Origin: JAJFUI01 sp039698035
Lineage (GTDB): Bacteria; Planctomycetota; Planctomycetia; Pirellulales; Thermoguttaceae
DNA length: 64,000 bases
Direction of reading: 5' to 3'
Assembly (NCBI GenBank): GCA_039698035.1
Contig: JBDKSW010000005.1
Coordinates: 1-64,000, forward strand
The position numbers and the translations under genes are program-made. This document shows positions 7,497-17,244 of the stretch, piece by piece (within the stretch, counting starts at the first letter, position 1; each line of letters starts with the position of its first letter). Below the pieces are notes generated by a model. The model saw only the letters and a program-made list of their open reading frames with translations. It had not been told where the DNA came from and made no database searches.

Positions 7497-9821
7497 TTAT
7501 TTGGACTGTCGAACCGCACACTCGAGCGTGTGACGCCCGGGGCCGACGTCCCGGTGGGCGCCGTCGGGGCCGACGAGCCGCGCGGTCGCGCCGGGCGGGA
7601 TTTCGGCGTCGAGACGGAACGTCGCGCCGCGGACGGACCAACGGCTGGCGATCCGGCCGGTCGGGGCGATGAAGCTGGCGGTTGCCTCGGCGAGCGGCCC
7701 CGGCTCGGGCGCGATCAGGAGCCGTGTCCAGCCGACGCTGCCTGGCTGCTGACGGACGCCGGCGACGTGGCCGTAGTACCATTCGACGACGTGCCCCAGC
7801 ATGGCGTGATTCTGCGACTGATAGCCGTCGTTCATGGCGTCCCAGGTTTCGGGCATCGCGGTCAGCCCCTTTCGCAAGATTCCGCCGTAGCTGCCGACGC
7901 CGTCGCGTGAGAAGACGCGGTGGAGCACGTCGGACCGGCCGGCTTCGGCCAGCGCGCGGATGAAGAAGACGTGCCCGATGTCGCCGGGCGTCTGCTGCCA
8001 ACCGCGCCGTTGGACATCCGCAACGATGGCGTCCAGCACGGGCCGTCGATCCTCGTCCGGCACGAGTCCTGCGACAAGCGAAATGGCGTTGGCGCATTGG
8101 CACGATCCATGGTTGGTGAAGGTGTGCGATTTGCGGTCGTAGAAATGGGTCAGGAAGCTGGCGGCCGTCTTCCGCTGAAGCTTGCGGCAATGGGTCGCGT
8201 CCGCGGGGCGACCGAGGACATCGGCCGCCTTGGCGACGGCGTCGAGGCACATTGCCTGGACGGCCGTTGCGGTCAGCTCGGCGGGGGTGAAGTGGCTTGC
8301 GCCCGGCGGGCCGCCATGTCCGTAGTCGTACCAATCGCCAAGACCGGCCGGGGCAATGTGATCCTTCGAGGTCGAGGCCACGAAGTCGACAAACCGGCGC
8401 ATGCAATCGAAGTTGTCGCGGAGAATGCGAGGGTCGCCGTACCAAACGTAGTGGTGCCACGGGAGCAGAACGCCGGCCGCGCCCCACTCGGGCGTCCAGT
8501 GGAACGGGCCCGGGAATCGCATGCCCGGATAGGACGGCGCAACGGTCAGGATTCGGCCCGACGGCTCCTGAGCGTCTCGGATGTCTCGGGTGATTTTCGA
8601 CAGCCAGTCGCGGCAGTCGTAGCGGTAGTTGTAGGTGGGCGCGAGGAGCCAGCAATCGAGCCAGCCGAGCTTTTCGCGATGCGGACAGTCGGTCATCACG
8701 TACGACATGTTGGATCGCAGCGCCCAATCGATGAGCCGATGCGTGTCGTTGTAGAGGGGGCTGGAGGTTCGGAACTGGCCGACTTCCGGCAGATCGGTGC
8801 GCGTGTGCACGAGCTCGATGCGGCGAATGACGGGCAGACCGTTGGGATTCGGCTGGCCCTCGAACAGGGCGTCGACCAGTTCGACCGCTTGAAAACCGTG
8901 GTAGAAGAAGAGCCACTGGTGGGTTTCGGGCCCGCCGCCCGCGAGCGTGTAGCGGCACAGGACGGGCGTTCCCCAGAGCGGTTTTTTGAACTGGCCTTCG
9001 TCGGTTCGATATTCCGACGGCTGGATCGTGAAGCTCTGCCCACGGGTGCCTTCCACGGTGAATCGCACGATGCCGGACGCATTCTGACCGAAGAAGGCCT
9101 GGAAGACGTTCGGTCCGGCCCTGACGATCTGTCTTGCCGGGAACACCTGCTGCTCGCGGATGGGCGGCCAGTCTTGTTTTTCGAGTTTGGCCCCGGGCGT
9201 TCGCGCGACGGCCACCGGGCTCCAGTCTCGATCGTCAAAGCCGGGCGAATCCCAGCCTGGCCGTTCGAGCCCCGCATCGTAATCCTCGCCCGCGTAAACG
9301 TGGCTGAACGTCAGGGGTCCCGGCGCGCTTTTCCAGGTGGCATCGGTCGTCAGACGGCTGTGCTTGCCATCGGCCGTGTCGATGTCGGCGGCGACCCAGA
9401 GCAGATACTGCGGCCCGAAATCGGTCTCCGCGCCTTCCTTGTGATAGCGTTCTTTCGGAGCCGGCGGATTGAACCAGAACGAGTTGCCAAGCATCACGCC
9501 GACCGCGTTGGTCCCCTCGCGCAAGAGCGACGTGATGTCGAGTTCGTCGTAGTAGATCGTCTTGTCGTACTGCGACCAGGGCTGGCGCATCACGGCGTCG
9601 CCGACCCGACGGCCGTTGACTCGCAGGTCGTAATGGCCGAGACCGACGATGCGGAGGACCGCTCGGGTGGGCTTGGCCGAGATCACGAACTGCTTGCGAA
9701 TCAAAGGGCACTGCGAGCCGGGCGTCGTGACCCAAAGCGGTTCGGCCGCCTGCAAAGCGCCGGCGACCGAGAATCCAACCACCACCAGCGCCGCAACGCC
9801 CAGGAAAGAGAACACTCGCAT
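7497..9821 (-). CDS. Secreted alpha-L-rhamnosidase-type glycoside hydrolase (GH78)
   Basis: A 774-aa secreted enzyme with a signal peptide (residues 1-26, ending ALQAAE). The N-terminal beta-sandwich region (about 30-340) includes the GH78-like LRVNGRRVGD stretch. An alpha/alpha barrel (about 350-690) carries DCPHREKLGW, where the Glu is the expected general acid, and QSQNHAMLGHVVEW, and a C-terminal beta domain follows. At the usual WE general-base site I read ETWDAMND, i.e. Asp rather than Glu. ATG at 9821 is preceded by GGAGGA at 5-nt spacing. It is the third gene of the GH31-lyase-GH78 operon and probably removes terminal rhamnose from plant or algal polysaccharides. Substrate is inferred. 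Confidence 0.85.
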   Translation of the reverse strand: MRVFSFLGVAALVVVGFSVAGALQAAEPLWVTTPGSQCPLIRKQFVISAKPTRAVLRIVGLGHYDLRVNGRRVGDAVMRQPWSQYDKTIYYDELDITSLLREGTNAVGVMLGNSFWFNPPAPKERYHKEGAETDFGPQYLLWVAADIDTADGKHSRLTTDATWKSAPGPLTFSHVYAGEDYDAGLERPGWDSPGFDDRDWSPVAVARTPGAKLEKQDWPPIREQQVFPARQIVRAGPNVFQAFFGQNASGIVRFTVEGTRGQSFTIQPSEYRTDEGQFKKPLWGTPVLCRYTLAGGGPETHQWLFFYHGFQAVELVDALFEGQPNPNGLPVIRRIELVHTRTDLPEVGQFRTSSPLYNDTHRLIDWALRSNMSYVMTDCPHREKLGWLDCWLLAPTYNYRYDCRDWLSKITRDIRDAQEPSGRILTVAPSYPGMRFPGPFHWTPEWGAAGVLLPWHHYVWYGDPRILRDNFDCMRRFVDFVASTSKDHIAPAGLGDWYDYGHGGPPGASHFTPAELTATAVQAMCLDAVAKAADVLGRPADATHCRKLQRKTAASFLTHFYDRKSHTFTNHGSCQCANAISLVAGLVPDEDRRPVLDAIVADVQRRGWQQTPGDIGHVFFIRALAEAGRSDVLHRVFSRDGVGSYGGILRKGLTAMPETWDAMNDGYQSQNHAMLGHVVEWYYGHVAGVRQQPGSVGWTRLLIAPEPGPLAEATASFIAPTGRIASRWSVRGATFRLDAEIPPGATARLVGPDGAHRDVGPGRHTLECAVRQSK

Positions 9822-9904
9822 CAAGTTCCTCCAATCGTCTCAAGCCGGCTCTCTGGCAAGCCTGCAGCTTATCACACGCGCGCCGGTCCGGCCAGCTAAT
9901 GGAT

Positions 9905-9928
9905 CGCAACGGGGGCAATGGCGTTGCG
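9905..9928. other. Inverted repeat between lyase and GH78 genes
   Basis: CGCAACG and CGTTGCG form a perfect 7-bp stem with a 10-nt loop in the 118-bp gap after the lyase stop codon. No T-run follows, so it may be an mRNA stabiliser or processing site. Confidence 0.35.
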
Positions 9929-9939
9929 GTGAGCGGCGT

Positions 9940-11853
9940 CTAGCGTTCTTCGGATGGTTTCTCTGGAGCAATCCGTATGCGGATGGTCGCCGACGTTGCG
10001 GGCCGTTTCAAATCGACGCCAAGCCGCACGGGGGCGCGGCCGCCGGGCAACTGCTCGTGGATGGTCTCCGGCGTGATCGAGAACTGGCCGCGCACGGCCT
10101 CGATCGTGGCCGTGATCGAACTGTCGCCTTCACCGATCTGGAGCCGGTCGGGACGCAGCGACCGCCAACGATCGAAGGTGACGATTGCGGTTCCGAACGT
10201 CTGCGGCGCGCTGAATTCCACGGCGTCGCTGACGGTCAGCGAGCCGCGTCCCTCGCGTGAGAAGACGAAGGTCCGCTCCAACTTCCGAAGTTCCTTGACG
10301 CGATAGGCCGAGGCGAGATCGAGGACCAGCGTATCGGTTTTGGGGGTGAACTCGGTCTTCACCACGCGGGCGGCCGAGGAACGGCCCTCGGTCTGCAAGC
10401 GGCCGGCGACGCGCGGCACACCGTGGCCGAACGAGTTCAGGACGTTGCTTTCGTAGCGATGCGGGCCGAAGGTGCGTCCCGTGTAGATCTCGTTGCCTGG
10501 ATCGACAATCAAGGCCGAATGATCGAGCGCGACGACGAACGAGCCGAGGTCGTTGTGGTTGTGGTTTTCGGCGTTGTGGCCGCCTTTCATGGCGACGCCA
10601 AGACCATGCAAGAGATCGCCGGGGCGACAGACAAGGACGCCGGCCTTGGGAAACCAGTCGCGCGGCGGCTGAACGGCGGGCTTTTTCGCCGCCGAAGCTT
10701 TTGGCGTCGCGCAGGGGAAATCCAAGAGGGCCAGGGAGAACAGATGCGAATCGCGGCCAAGGGTCGCAACGCCGACATCGTTCCGTTCGGTTCCATCATG
10801 ACGGTCGATCGCGGCGACAATGCGGGGATCGGGGCGCGCGGCCGGGTTGCAGTCGGCGAAGGCTGGATAGACGCCCGACACGATCTCCATGCGGCGTGCG
10901 AATCGCGCGATCTGTGTGACCTTGGCTTGGTCCAGCAGATCGACACGGCCTCGGCTGGCCTGGCGCAGCGTTTCGGCCAGCATGACGTAGCGGCCGAACC
11001 CGTAGTTCCAGTAGTCCATGCCCTCGGAGCAATAGCCGTCGGCAGTGAAGCCGTCGAGGAAGGGCCGCACGTTTTTCTCGACCGCAGCGGCGAAAAAGGC
11101 GCGATCCTCGATCGACTCGACGGTTGCCAGCGCCGCGCCGGCGACTCCGGCCAAACAAACGGCGTTCCAATTGTTATTGACGACGAGCCAATGCACGCGC
11201 CAGAGGCCCTTCCGGCCGTCGTCGCGAACGGTCTTGCGGAAGGGCTCGAACGTCCGCCGCTGGAGTTCGTCGCGGATGAGCGTGCGGATTTCAGGCGGCA
11301 GCTTGTCGCCCAGCCAGTAGCGTGCGGTGGCCAAGTTCCAGGCGACCGCCGTGGAACGCAGGTCGAGCGTCACGGCTTGGCCGCGATAATTTTTCAGATT
11401 GCGGTCATGGGCGGGCGGCAGCCAGGTTTTTTCGCGGCAGAGAGCGCGAGCTGCTTCGGCGACGGCCTGCAGGAATCGCCCCTTGTTCTCGACGCATTCG
11501 GCCACAACGAGGCGGCCAAGCCGCTCGGTGTGTTGGTTCATGACCCGTTCGCAATGGGTGCGATTGCCGTTGCGTGAGAACTCCAAGAACAGCTCTTCGC
11601 TGATTTCGGGAATCGGCTCCGTTCGCAATCGCTCGGCCTGGCGGACGACGGCCTGGATGCCTGGCAATCGGGCGAGGCTCTGCCAGGTCGCTCGATCCTC
11701 GATGGTCGGGCCAACACCACGCGGCGTGGCGGGCAACATGGCGGCCCACTGCGCGATCCGTTCGGCCGACGGCGCGAATTCGCTCTCGGCGATGGCGAGA
11801 TGGGTGAACAACACGGCGACGGCCACGCCAACAAAGGCGACTTTGCAGCGCAT
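9940..11853 (-). CDS. Secreted heparinase II/III-like polysaccharide lyase
   Basis: A 637-aa protein with a signal peptide (residues about 1-22). The alpha-helical toroid half (about 60-380) contains NNNWNAVC and GMDYWNYGFGRY, typical of alginate/heparinase-fold lyases. The C-terminal beta half holds NHNHNDLGSF near residue 445, the hallmark of heparinase II/III-like proteins, followed by DPGNEIYTG. Start ATG 11853 has GGGAG upstream and lies 17 nt after the GH31 stop codon, so the genes are coupled in one operon. The family eliminates uronic-acid-containing polysaccharides; exact substrate is unknown. Confidence 0.85.
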   Translation of the reverse strand: MRCKVAFVGVAVAVLFTHLAIAESEFAPSAERIAQWAAMLPATPRGVGPTIEDRATWQSLARLPGIQAVVRQAERLRTEPIPEISEELFLEFSRNGNRTHCERVMNQHTERLGRLVVAECVENKGRFLQAVAEAARALCREKTWLPPAHDRNLKNYRGQAVTLDLRSTAVAWNLATARYWLGDKLPPEIRTLIRDELQRRTFEPFRKTVRDDGRKGLWRVHWLVVNNNWNAVCLAGVAGAALATVESIEDRAFFAAAVEKNVRPFLDGFTADGYCSEGMDYWNYGFGRYVMLAETLRQASRGRVDLLDQAKVTQIARFARRMEIVSGVYPAFADCNPAARPDPRIVAAIDRHDGTERNDVGVATLGRDSHLFSLALLDFPCATPKASAAKKPAVQPPRDWFPKAGVLVCRPGDLLHGLGVAMKGGHNAENHNHNDLGSFVVALDHSALIVDPGNEIYTGRTFGPHRYESNVLNSFGHGVPRVAGRLQTEGRSSAARVVKTEFTPKTDTLVLDLASAYRVKELRKLERTFVFSREGRGSLTVSDAVEFSAPQTFGTAIVTFDRWRSLRPDRLQIGEGDSSITATIEAVRGQFSITPETIHEQLPGGRAPVRLGVDLKRPATSATIRIRIAPEKPSEER

Positions 11854-11870
11854 ACAATCACTCCCAGGCC

Positions 11871-14087
11871 CTAATCGTGCGACTTCCACGCGATGATTTG
11901 ATAGCGAGCGGGCCCACGATAGTTGCCGGTCGTCGTCACGGCGCCGCGCTCGCCGTCCCAGTTCAGTTCGAGCCGGTTCTGGGCCCCTTTCTCGAAGTTG
12001 GACGACAGCCCGTCGTCCTCGTCGAGGGCGAAGCCATGCGGTTTCGGGCCGAAGGCATGGACCGTGATGTCGAATCGCGTCTTTGGCCCAACGAATTCCA
12101 CCGGCTCGGCGATTGGGAGCAAGGTGCCGCCGCGAACGAAGACCGGAATCACATCGACCGGCTTTTCGACCTCGATTTTTCGCCCGCCAGCGATCTTTTC
12201 ATGCGTCCAAAAATCGTACCAATCGCCTTGCGGCAGATAGAGCGTGCGTTTCTTCTCGCCGGTAAACAGCGGCGCGACCATCAGGGAGGGGCCGAACATG
12301 TATTGGTCGTCGATTGCGGCGACGGCCGGGTCTTGCGGAAAGTCCATGACCAGGGCCCGAGTCGGCGGCATGCCTGTCCGCCGGTAATCGGCAAATGCCG
12401 CATAAAGGTATGGCAGCAAGCGCATGCGCCATTGAAGCAGGTTGCGACTGACGGTCTCGGTCTTTTCCCAATCGGCCATGAACTGGCCGCGATTGTTTCG
12501 GTCTTTGTCGATCTGTTTCCACGGCGGGTTTTTGAGATACCAGCAATCGACCTGCGTAACGGCCGAGAAGACGCACGTTTCGAGGCGTCGATAGAACTCT
12601 TCGAGCGATTGGGCCTCGCGCACTTCGGGGCACCAGAGCGTTCCGGCGAAGCCGGAGGTGGCGATCGCCCGGACATAGTCCCGATGATCGTAGGCGTCGC
12701 TGTAGAGAGCGAACGGCAGGGGGGCCGCCAGCGCGCCCGACGCTCGGACGAGTCCAAGTGTTCGCTGATGCCGATCCCGATAGACGCCGGCCATCGTGCG
12801 TTGATAGAGGGGTCCGATCAGTCGGTGCATCTGCTCGCCGTCGAGGCCCGAGGGAAAGCGGCTGTGCTCGGGAAACGACCAGGGCGTCGGGCTCAACGGC
12901 TGATGGTCGCACTCGTCGAGTTTGAAGCCGCTGACGCCTTTGTCGGCCAAGTGCTTGGCATGGTAGTCGGCGAAGATTCGTCGCGCTTCGGGCGTGGCGA
13001 AATCGGGCGTCAGCCCGCTCCACACCCGATAGTTGCCGCTCCACGGAAGCAGCGGTTTGTAAAGCGGCGAGGAGGGATGCGTGAAGGCGTGTTCCCAGAG
13101 GTTGAGCTTGTAGCCGAGCCCGGCGGCCGTCCGGAGCAGCTCCTCCGGATTCGGATAATGCTTGCTCCAGACGAACGAGCATGAGTAGGAATGGGAGTGC
13201 CAGCCCGGCTCGAGGCCCATCACGTCGCACGGGATGTGCCGCTCGCGGAACTGCCGCATCAAGGTTTCGATCGCTCGCTGGTCGAGATCGGTCGCGCCGC
13301 GGTACCAGACGCCCAAGCCCCACATGGGCGGAAGGCAGCCGCCGCCGCTCAGCAGGTTGTAGCGTTGGACGGCCTTGCGCATGTCGGGACCGGCGATGAA
13401 GTACAGGTCGATGCCGCGCGCCGTGGGAATGTCCACGCCGACAAAGGGCGAGCCCGGTTTGCGAGGTTGATACAGCTCGGCCGTGCTGGTGGCCGGTCCG
13501 CCCGCGTTCGCCGCCGACGCAGCGGGCGTTTCGTCCTTGGCGTCGAGATTGCCGAAGTAGAAGCTGGCATACCTGGCCGTGTCCACGTAGACTCCATAGC
13601 CGCGCGTCGAAACGTAGAAGGGCGTCGGCGCATGCGAATCGCCAAGGAGCGTCGTCTGATCGTCGCTAACGCGGACCGTTTTTTTGGCGCCCGACAATCG
13701 GAAGGTTTTGAGATTCATCCCGAGACCGTAGAACTGCTCGTTGGGCAGCATCGGCAGCTCGAGCGCCATGCCGCGCGCGGTGACCGTCGAGCGAACGTCG
13801 CTGGGCCTGATTGGAAGCGCGTTCGCTTCGCCCAATTGGTTCATGGCGTCGAGCCGAGGGGGCGTGTCCTGGAATCGGAGGGGCGTGGCCGTTTCCGGTT
13901 GGCCGATCCGAAGACGCCAAACGCCGGGCGCCACGGCATCGAGCGTCCAACCGCGACGCAGTTGCGCCTCTGAAAGGCGACTCCAGCTTTCAGGCGACGG
14001 TTCGTCGCACGCGCCGCGGGCGACGAAGATGAGTGACAGGAGCGTGGCCAACACGGTTGTTCGACGTAGCAATCGGTGTGAAGTCAT
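11871..14087 (-). CDS. Secreted glycoside hydrolase family 31
   Basis: A 738-aa secreted GH31 enzyme (alpha-glucosidase/alpha-xylosidase clan). The signal peptide covers residues 1-27. An N-terminal beta-sandwich with NEQFYGLGMN (about 120) precedes a TIM barrel with the nucleophile region GVSGFKLDECD near residue 387. The likely acid/base is in ALYSDAYDHRDY near 450, with SGFAGTLWCPEV following. A proximal C-terminal domain contains MFGPSLMVAPL. ATG 14087 is chosen because the hydrophobic signal starts there. It is the first gene of the carbohydrate operon and diverges from the TPR gene across 143 bp. Confidence 0.85.
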   Translation of the reverse strand: MTSHRLLRRTTVLATLLSLIFVARGACDEPSPESWSRLSEAQLRRGWTLDAVAPGVWRLRIGQPETATPLRFQDTPPRLDAMNQLGEANALPIRPSDVRSTVTARGMALELPMLPNEQFYGLGMNLKTFRLSGAKKTVRVSDDQTTLLGDSHAPTPFYVSTRGYGVYVDTARYASFYFGNLDAKDETPAASAANAGGPATSTAELYQPRKPGSPFVGVDIPTARGIDLYFIAGPDMRKAVQRYNLLSGGGCLPPMWGLGVWYRGATDLDQRAIETLMRQFRERHIPCDVMGLEPGWHSHSYSCSFVWSKHYPNPEELLRTAAGLGYKLNLWEHAFTHPSSPLYKPLLPWSGNYRVWSGLTPDFATPEARRIFADYHAKHLADKGVSGFKLDECDHQPLSPTPWSFPEHSRFPSGLDGEQMHRLIGPLYQRTMAGVYRDRHQRTLGLVRASGALAAPLPFALYSDAYDHRDYVRAIATSGFAGTLWCPEVREAQSLEEFYRRLETCVFSAVTQVDCWYLKNPPWKQIDKDRNNRGQFMADWEKTETVSRNLLQWRMRLLPYLYAAFADYRRTGMPPTRALVMDFPQDPAVAAIDDQYMFGPSLMVAPLFTGEKKRTLYLPQGDWYDFWTHEKIAGGRKIEVEKPVDVIPVFVRGGTLLPIAEPVEFVGPKTRFDITVHAFGPKPHGFALDEDDGLSSNFEKGAQNRLELNWDGERGAVTTTGNYRGPARYQIIAWKSHD

Positions 14088-14230
14088 GGGGGCCGCCTTG
14101 TTGTTGCCTGCGTACATCACCCAAAGTACCGCACGGTGGCGCGGCTCTCAAGTGGGCCGTGCGGTTGCGCGGCGCCGGGATGGCGTCTGCCACCTGTTGC
14201 TTTTCCACCGCGGCGGATACCATGGGAAGC

Positions 14231-17023
14231 ATGATGATCACTGCCGCACGTCCTTGTGTGATCCTTCTGGTTGCCGCCGCGACCGCATTTTCTTTGCCCG
14301 TTTCATCGCGGGCCGATGAGGCGGACGACCAGTACGCCGTGGCGGTCGGCCACTATCAGCGTGGGCAATGGAAGCTAGCCTTTGAAGAGTTCCAGAAGTT
14401 TCGGCAGGCGTTTCCCCAAGATCATCGCCAGGCGCTCTCGGCGTTTTGTCTTGGCGAGTCACTGACGCAATTGGGACGATTCGACGAAGCGCGGGAGTAT
14501 TTTCGGGATTATCTTGCCCGCGAGCCGGCAGGCGCGTATGCCAAAGACTCGCTGCTGCGACTGGGCCAGTGTGCATTTCTCGCGGGGAAATTGGCCGCCG
14601 CGAAGCCCGATCTCGAACGGTTCCTCAAAGAGTATCCCAGCGACCGCTGGAACGAGACGGCCCTCAACTACCTGGGCGAGATCGCCCTGGCGCGGAACGA
14701 CGCCGTGGCGGCCGATGGCGCGTATCGTGACGCACTGAAGCGATTCCCCCACGGGCGTTTAGAAGACAGCCTGCGCGTTGGGCTCGCGCGCGCCCTGGAG
14801 ATGCAAGGTCAGCGTGACGAGGCCGAGCGGCTTTATCTGACCGTGGCCAAGAAGGCCAGCAGTTCTCAGGCCGACGCCGCACAGTTTCACCTTGGGGCCA
14901 TGCGGTTCGAGGCCGGACGCCATGCCGAGGCGGTCGAGGCCTTCGCGGCCTTCGAGACCCGATTCGTCCGAAGCGCGTGGCGTCCGAATGCGCAGCTTGG
15001 CCGTGGCCTGGCACTGCTTAAACTGAACCAACCGGCCGAAGCCGCGAAGCAGTTCGACGCCGTGTTGGCCACGCCCGGCGCTGCCGAAGCACTCGTGCAG
15101 CGTGCCCTGCGAGGCAAGGTCCAAGCGTCGCTGCAACGGAAGGACTACGAGGCCCTGGACCGCCAAGCGGCCGAGTTCGAGAAGCGTTTCGCCAACGGTC
15201 GCCTGGGTGACGACGTCCGGCGACTGGTCGCCCGCTCGCTGATCGAGCGCAAGCAATATGCTCGGGCGGCAACGTTGCTGGAATCTCTCGTGGCGCGTCC
15301 CGCCGGTTTGCAGGACCATGAAAGCCGCTATCTGTTGGCCGTGAGCTACGAGGCGATGAGTCGGCACGCCGAGGCCCTGGCCGCGATTGTGGCGGTGGTC
15401 GGCGGCGCCACGGGGGACCTGAAAAGCGACGCCCAGATCGAGCACGGCGTCATTCTGTTGGCCTTGAAGCGGTATGCCGACGCCATCGGCCCCTTGGAGG
15501 TCTTCCTGGCCAGCAAGCCGAGCGGCGAGTCGGAGGCCAAGGCACTGGCGGCGTTGGCGATCTGCCGGGCCAGGGCCGGACAGCTCGATCGGGCCAAGCG
15601 CACGTACGCCGAACTGCTCGCAAAACACGGCAAAAGCCCGCTGATCGCTTCGACCACCGAACAACTGGCCGAGGCCGCCTATCAGGCCAACGACGCGGTC
15701 TGGTCGGCCGAACTGGCCAATCGGTTGGCTGCGAGCCACCCCTCGGCCGAATACCAACTGAAGGGGAAGTTGAACCTTGGCTGGAGCCAGTACAAAGCCG
15801 GCAAGCTGGCCGAGGCGGCCGACACGTTCGCCGCGGTGCTGAAGCAAAGCCCGCCCGTCGCGATGGAGGTTGAAGCGGCGCTGATTCGCGGCCACATCCT
15901 TGAGCAGCTTGACCGCGGCCGCGCGGCGTTGGCCATGTACGAGCTGGTGATCCAGAAGCACCCGAGCAGCCCGCAATATGCCGAGGCCCTGCTGGCCGCC
16001 GCCCGATTGCAGAACGGTCTGAAGCACTGGTCGGAGGCCATCGCGCTCTGCGACCGCCTGAGCCAAGAGCATCCCGGCGTCGTGGACGCTGACGGCGTGC
16101 TTTACGAGCGGGCGTGGGCCCTGCTCGGGCTGGGCAAGACGGAGGAGGCCAACCGCGCGTTCGAGACGTTGCACAAGGAGTATCCCAAGAGCCGCTACTG
16201 GGCCGACGCGACGTGCCGCATGGCCCAGCGAGCGTTTGACGCCAGAGACTATGATCGGGCGACGCGGTTGATCGGCGCATTGCCTGAAAAGACCGAGCCC
16301 GAAATTCGCAAGTGCGTTCTGTACTTGCGTGGTCAGATGGCGATGGCTCGGCGCGATTGGAACGGCGTCCGCGAGTCGTTCGGCGAGCTTGTCCGAGAGT
16401 TTCCGACGGCCAACCGCCGGCTGGCGGCGGAGGCCGGAATCGCCGAAGCCGATTATCAGCAAGACGACCTGATTCCGGCCGACGCGCGGCTCGACCGGCT
16501 CGCCGACGAGATCAAGGGGCAGCATGAGCCGTGGATGGGGCTGATTCAGTTGCGGCGAGCCCAAATTCTTGCGAAGCGCGGCCAATGGAGCGAGGCGGCC
16601 GCGATTGCCGAGAAGATCGAGAAGGACTATCCGCGATTCGAGCAGCAGCACGACGCCGACTGTCTGCTGGGCCAATGTTTGGCGATGCAGGCCAACTTCG
16701 AGGGCGCGCGCCGAGCCTACCAGAAGGCGATCCACTCGGCCAGCGGGGCAAAGAGCGAGACGGCCGCGCGTGCCCAGTGGCTGATCGGCGAGAGCTTTTA
16801 CCACCAAAAGAAGTATCAGGCCGCATTGCGTGAGTATCTGAAGGTCGAGATTCTGTATGCCTACCCTTCGTGGCAGGCTGCGGCGCTGTTCGAGGCCGCA
16901 AAATGCCACGAGCAGCTTGGTGAAAAGAAAGAGGCCGCCGAGCTTTACCGGCGAATCGTCAAAACGTACCCGAAGTCGCCGCTGGCGACGGAAGCCGGCA
17001 AGCGGCTCGGTCGCACCCCCTGA
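14231..17023 (+). CDS. Secreted tetratricopeptide-repeat protein, 930 aa
   Basis: The protein has a signal peptide (hydrophobic ILLVAAATAF core, cleavage near SRADEADD). About 900 residues of TPR-like helical repeats follow, with recurrent motifs such as AxxxFxxFxxxFPxxxxA and the A-x-Y-x-L-A-x-L packing pattern. It resembles long YbgF/BamD-like periplasmic TPR scaffolds; no catalytic domain is seen. Start could be ATG 14222, 14231 or 14234; GGGAAG precedes 14231. It is monocistronic and divergent from the GH31 gene. It may be a periplasmic protein-interaction scaffold. Confidence 0.8.
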   Translation: MMITAARPCVILLVAAATAFSLPVSSRADEADDQYAVAVGHYQRGQWKLAFEEFQKFRQAFPQDHRQALSAFCLGESLTQLGRFDEAREYFRDYLAREPAGAYAKDSLLRLGQCAFLAGKLAAAKPDLERFLKEYPSDRWNETALNYLGEIALARNDAVAADGAYRDALKRFPHGRLEDSLRVGLARALEMQGQRDEAERLYLTVAKKASSSQADAAQFHLGAMRFEAGRHAEAVEAFAAFETRFVRSAWRPNAQLGRGLALLKLNQPAEAAKQFDAVLATPGAAEALVQRALRGKVQASLQRKDYEALDRQAAEFEKRFANGRLGDDVRRLVARSLIERKQYARAATLLESLVARPAGLQDHESRYLLAVSYEAMSRHAEALAAIVAVVGGATGDLKSDAQIEHGVILLALKRYADAIGPLEVFLASKPSGESEAKALAALAICRARAGQLDRAKRTYAELLAKHGKSPLIASTTEQLAEAAYQANDAVWSAELANRLAASHPSAEYQLKGKLNLGWSQYKAGKLAEAADTFAAVLKQSPPVAMEVEAALIRGHILEQLDRGRAALAMYELVIQKHPSSPQYAEALLAAARLQNGLKHWSEAIALCDRLSQEHPGVVDADGVLYERAWALLGLGKTEEANRAFETLHKEYPKSRYWADATCRMAQRAFDARDYDRATRLIGALPEKTEPEIRKCVLYLRGQMAMARRDWNGVRESFGELVREFPTANRRLAAEAGIAEADYQQDDLIPADARLDRLADEIKGQHEPWMGLIQLRRAQILAKRGQWSEAAAIAEKIEKDYPRFEQQHDADCLLGQCLAMQANFEGARRAYQKAIHSASGAKSETAARAQWLIGESFYHQKKYQAALREYLKVEILYAYPSWQAAALFEAAKCHEQLGEKKEAAELYRRIVKTYPKSPLATEAGKRLGRTP

Positions 17024-17068
17024 GTTGCGGCCGGGTTCCGAGGCGGGTTAAATTGGCGTATCTCCCCC

Positions 17069-17097
17069 TTGGGCAACACCCGCCAAGGTGGTATAAT
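17069..17097 (+). promoter_or_regulatory. Sigma-70-type promoter
   Basis: TTGGGC (17069-17074), 17-bp spacer and a perfect TATAAT (17092-17097). It would transcribe the 54-aa gene and yqgE with a leader of about 140 nt. An inverted TTGGCG...CGCCAA flanks the -35 box. Confidence 0.6.
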
Positions 17098-17244
17098 TGC
17101 GTCATTCGTTGGCATGAAGATTGCCGACGTATCACGGTTGCAATCCATCGGGACGGCAGGGGACTGTCGCGAGGCGTTTCACTGCGACGCGGACCTGCCG
17201 TGCCCGGTTCCCATCACCGTTTGCTATTTGATCCGAGAAAAAGC

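Noticed and set aside
7920..9899. 659-aa plus-strand open frame
   Set aside because: Antisense to the GH78 gene, which carries signal peptide and catalytic motifs.
14759..16909. 716-aa minus-strand open frame
   Set aside because: Antisense to the TPR gene; its Gln/Leu/Arg-rich composition mirrors the TPR codon pattern.
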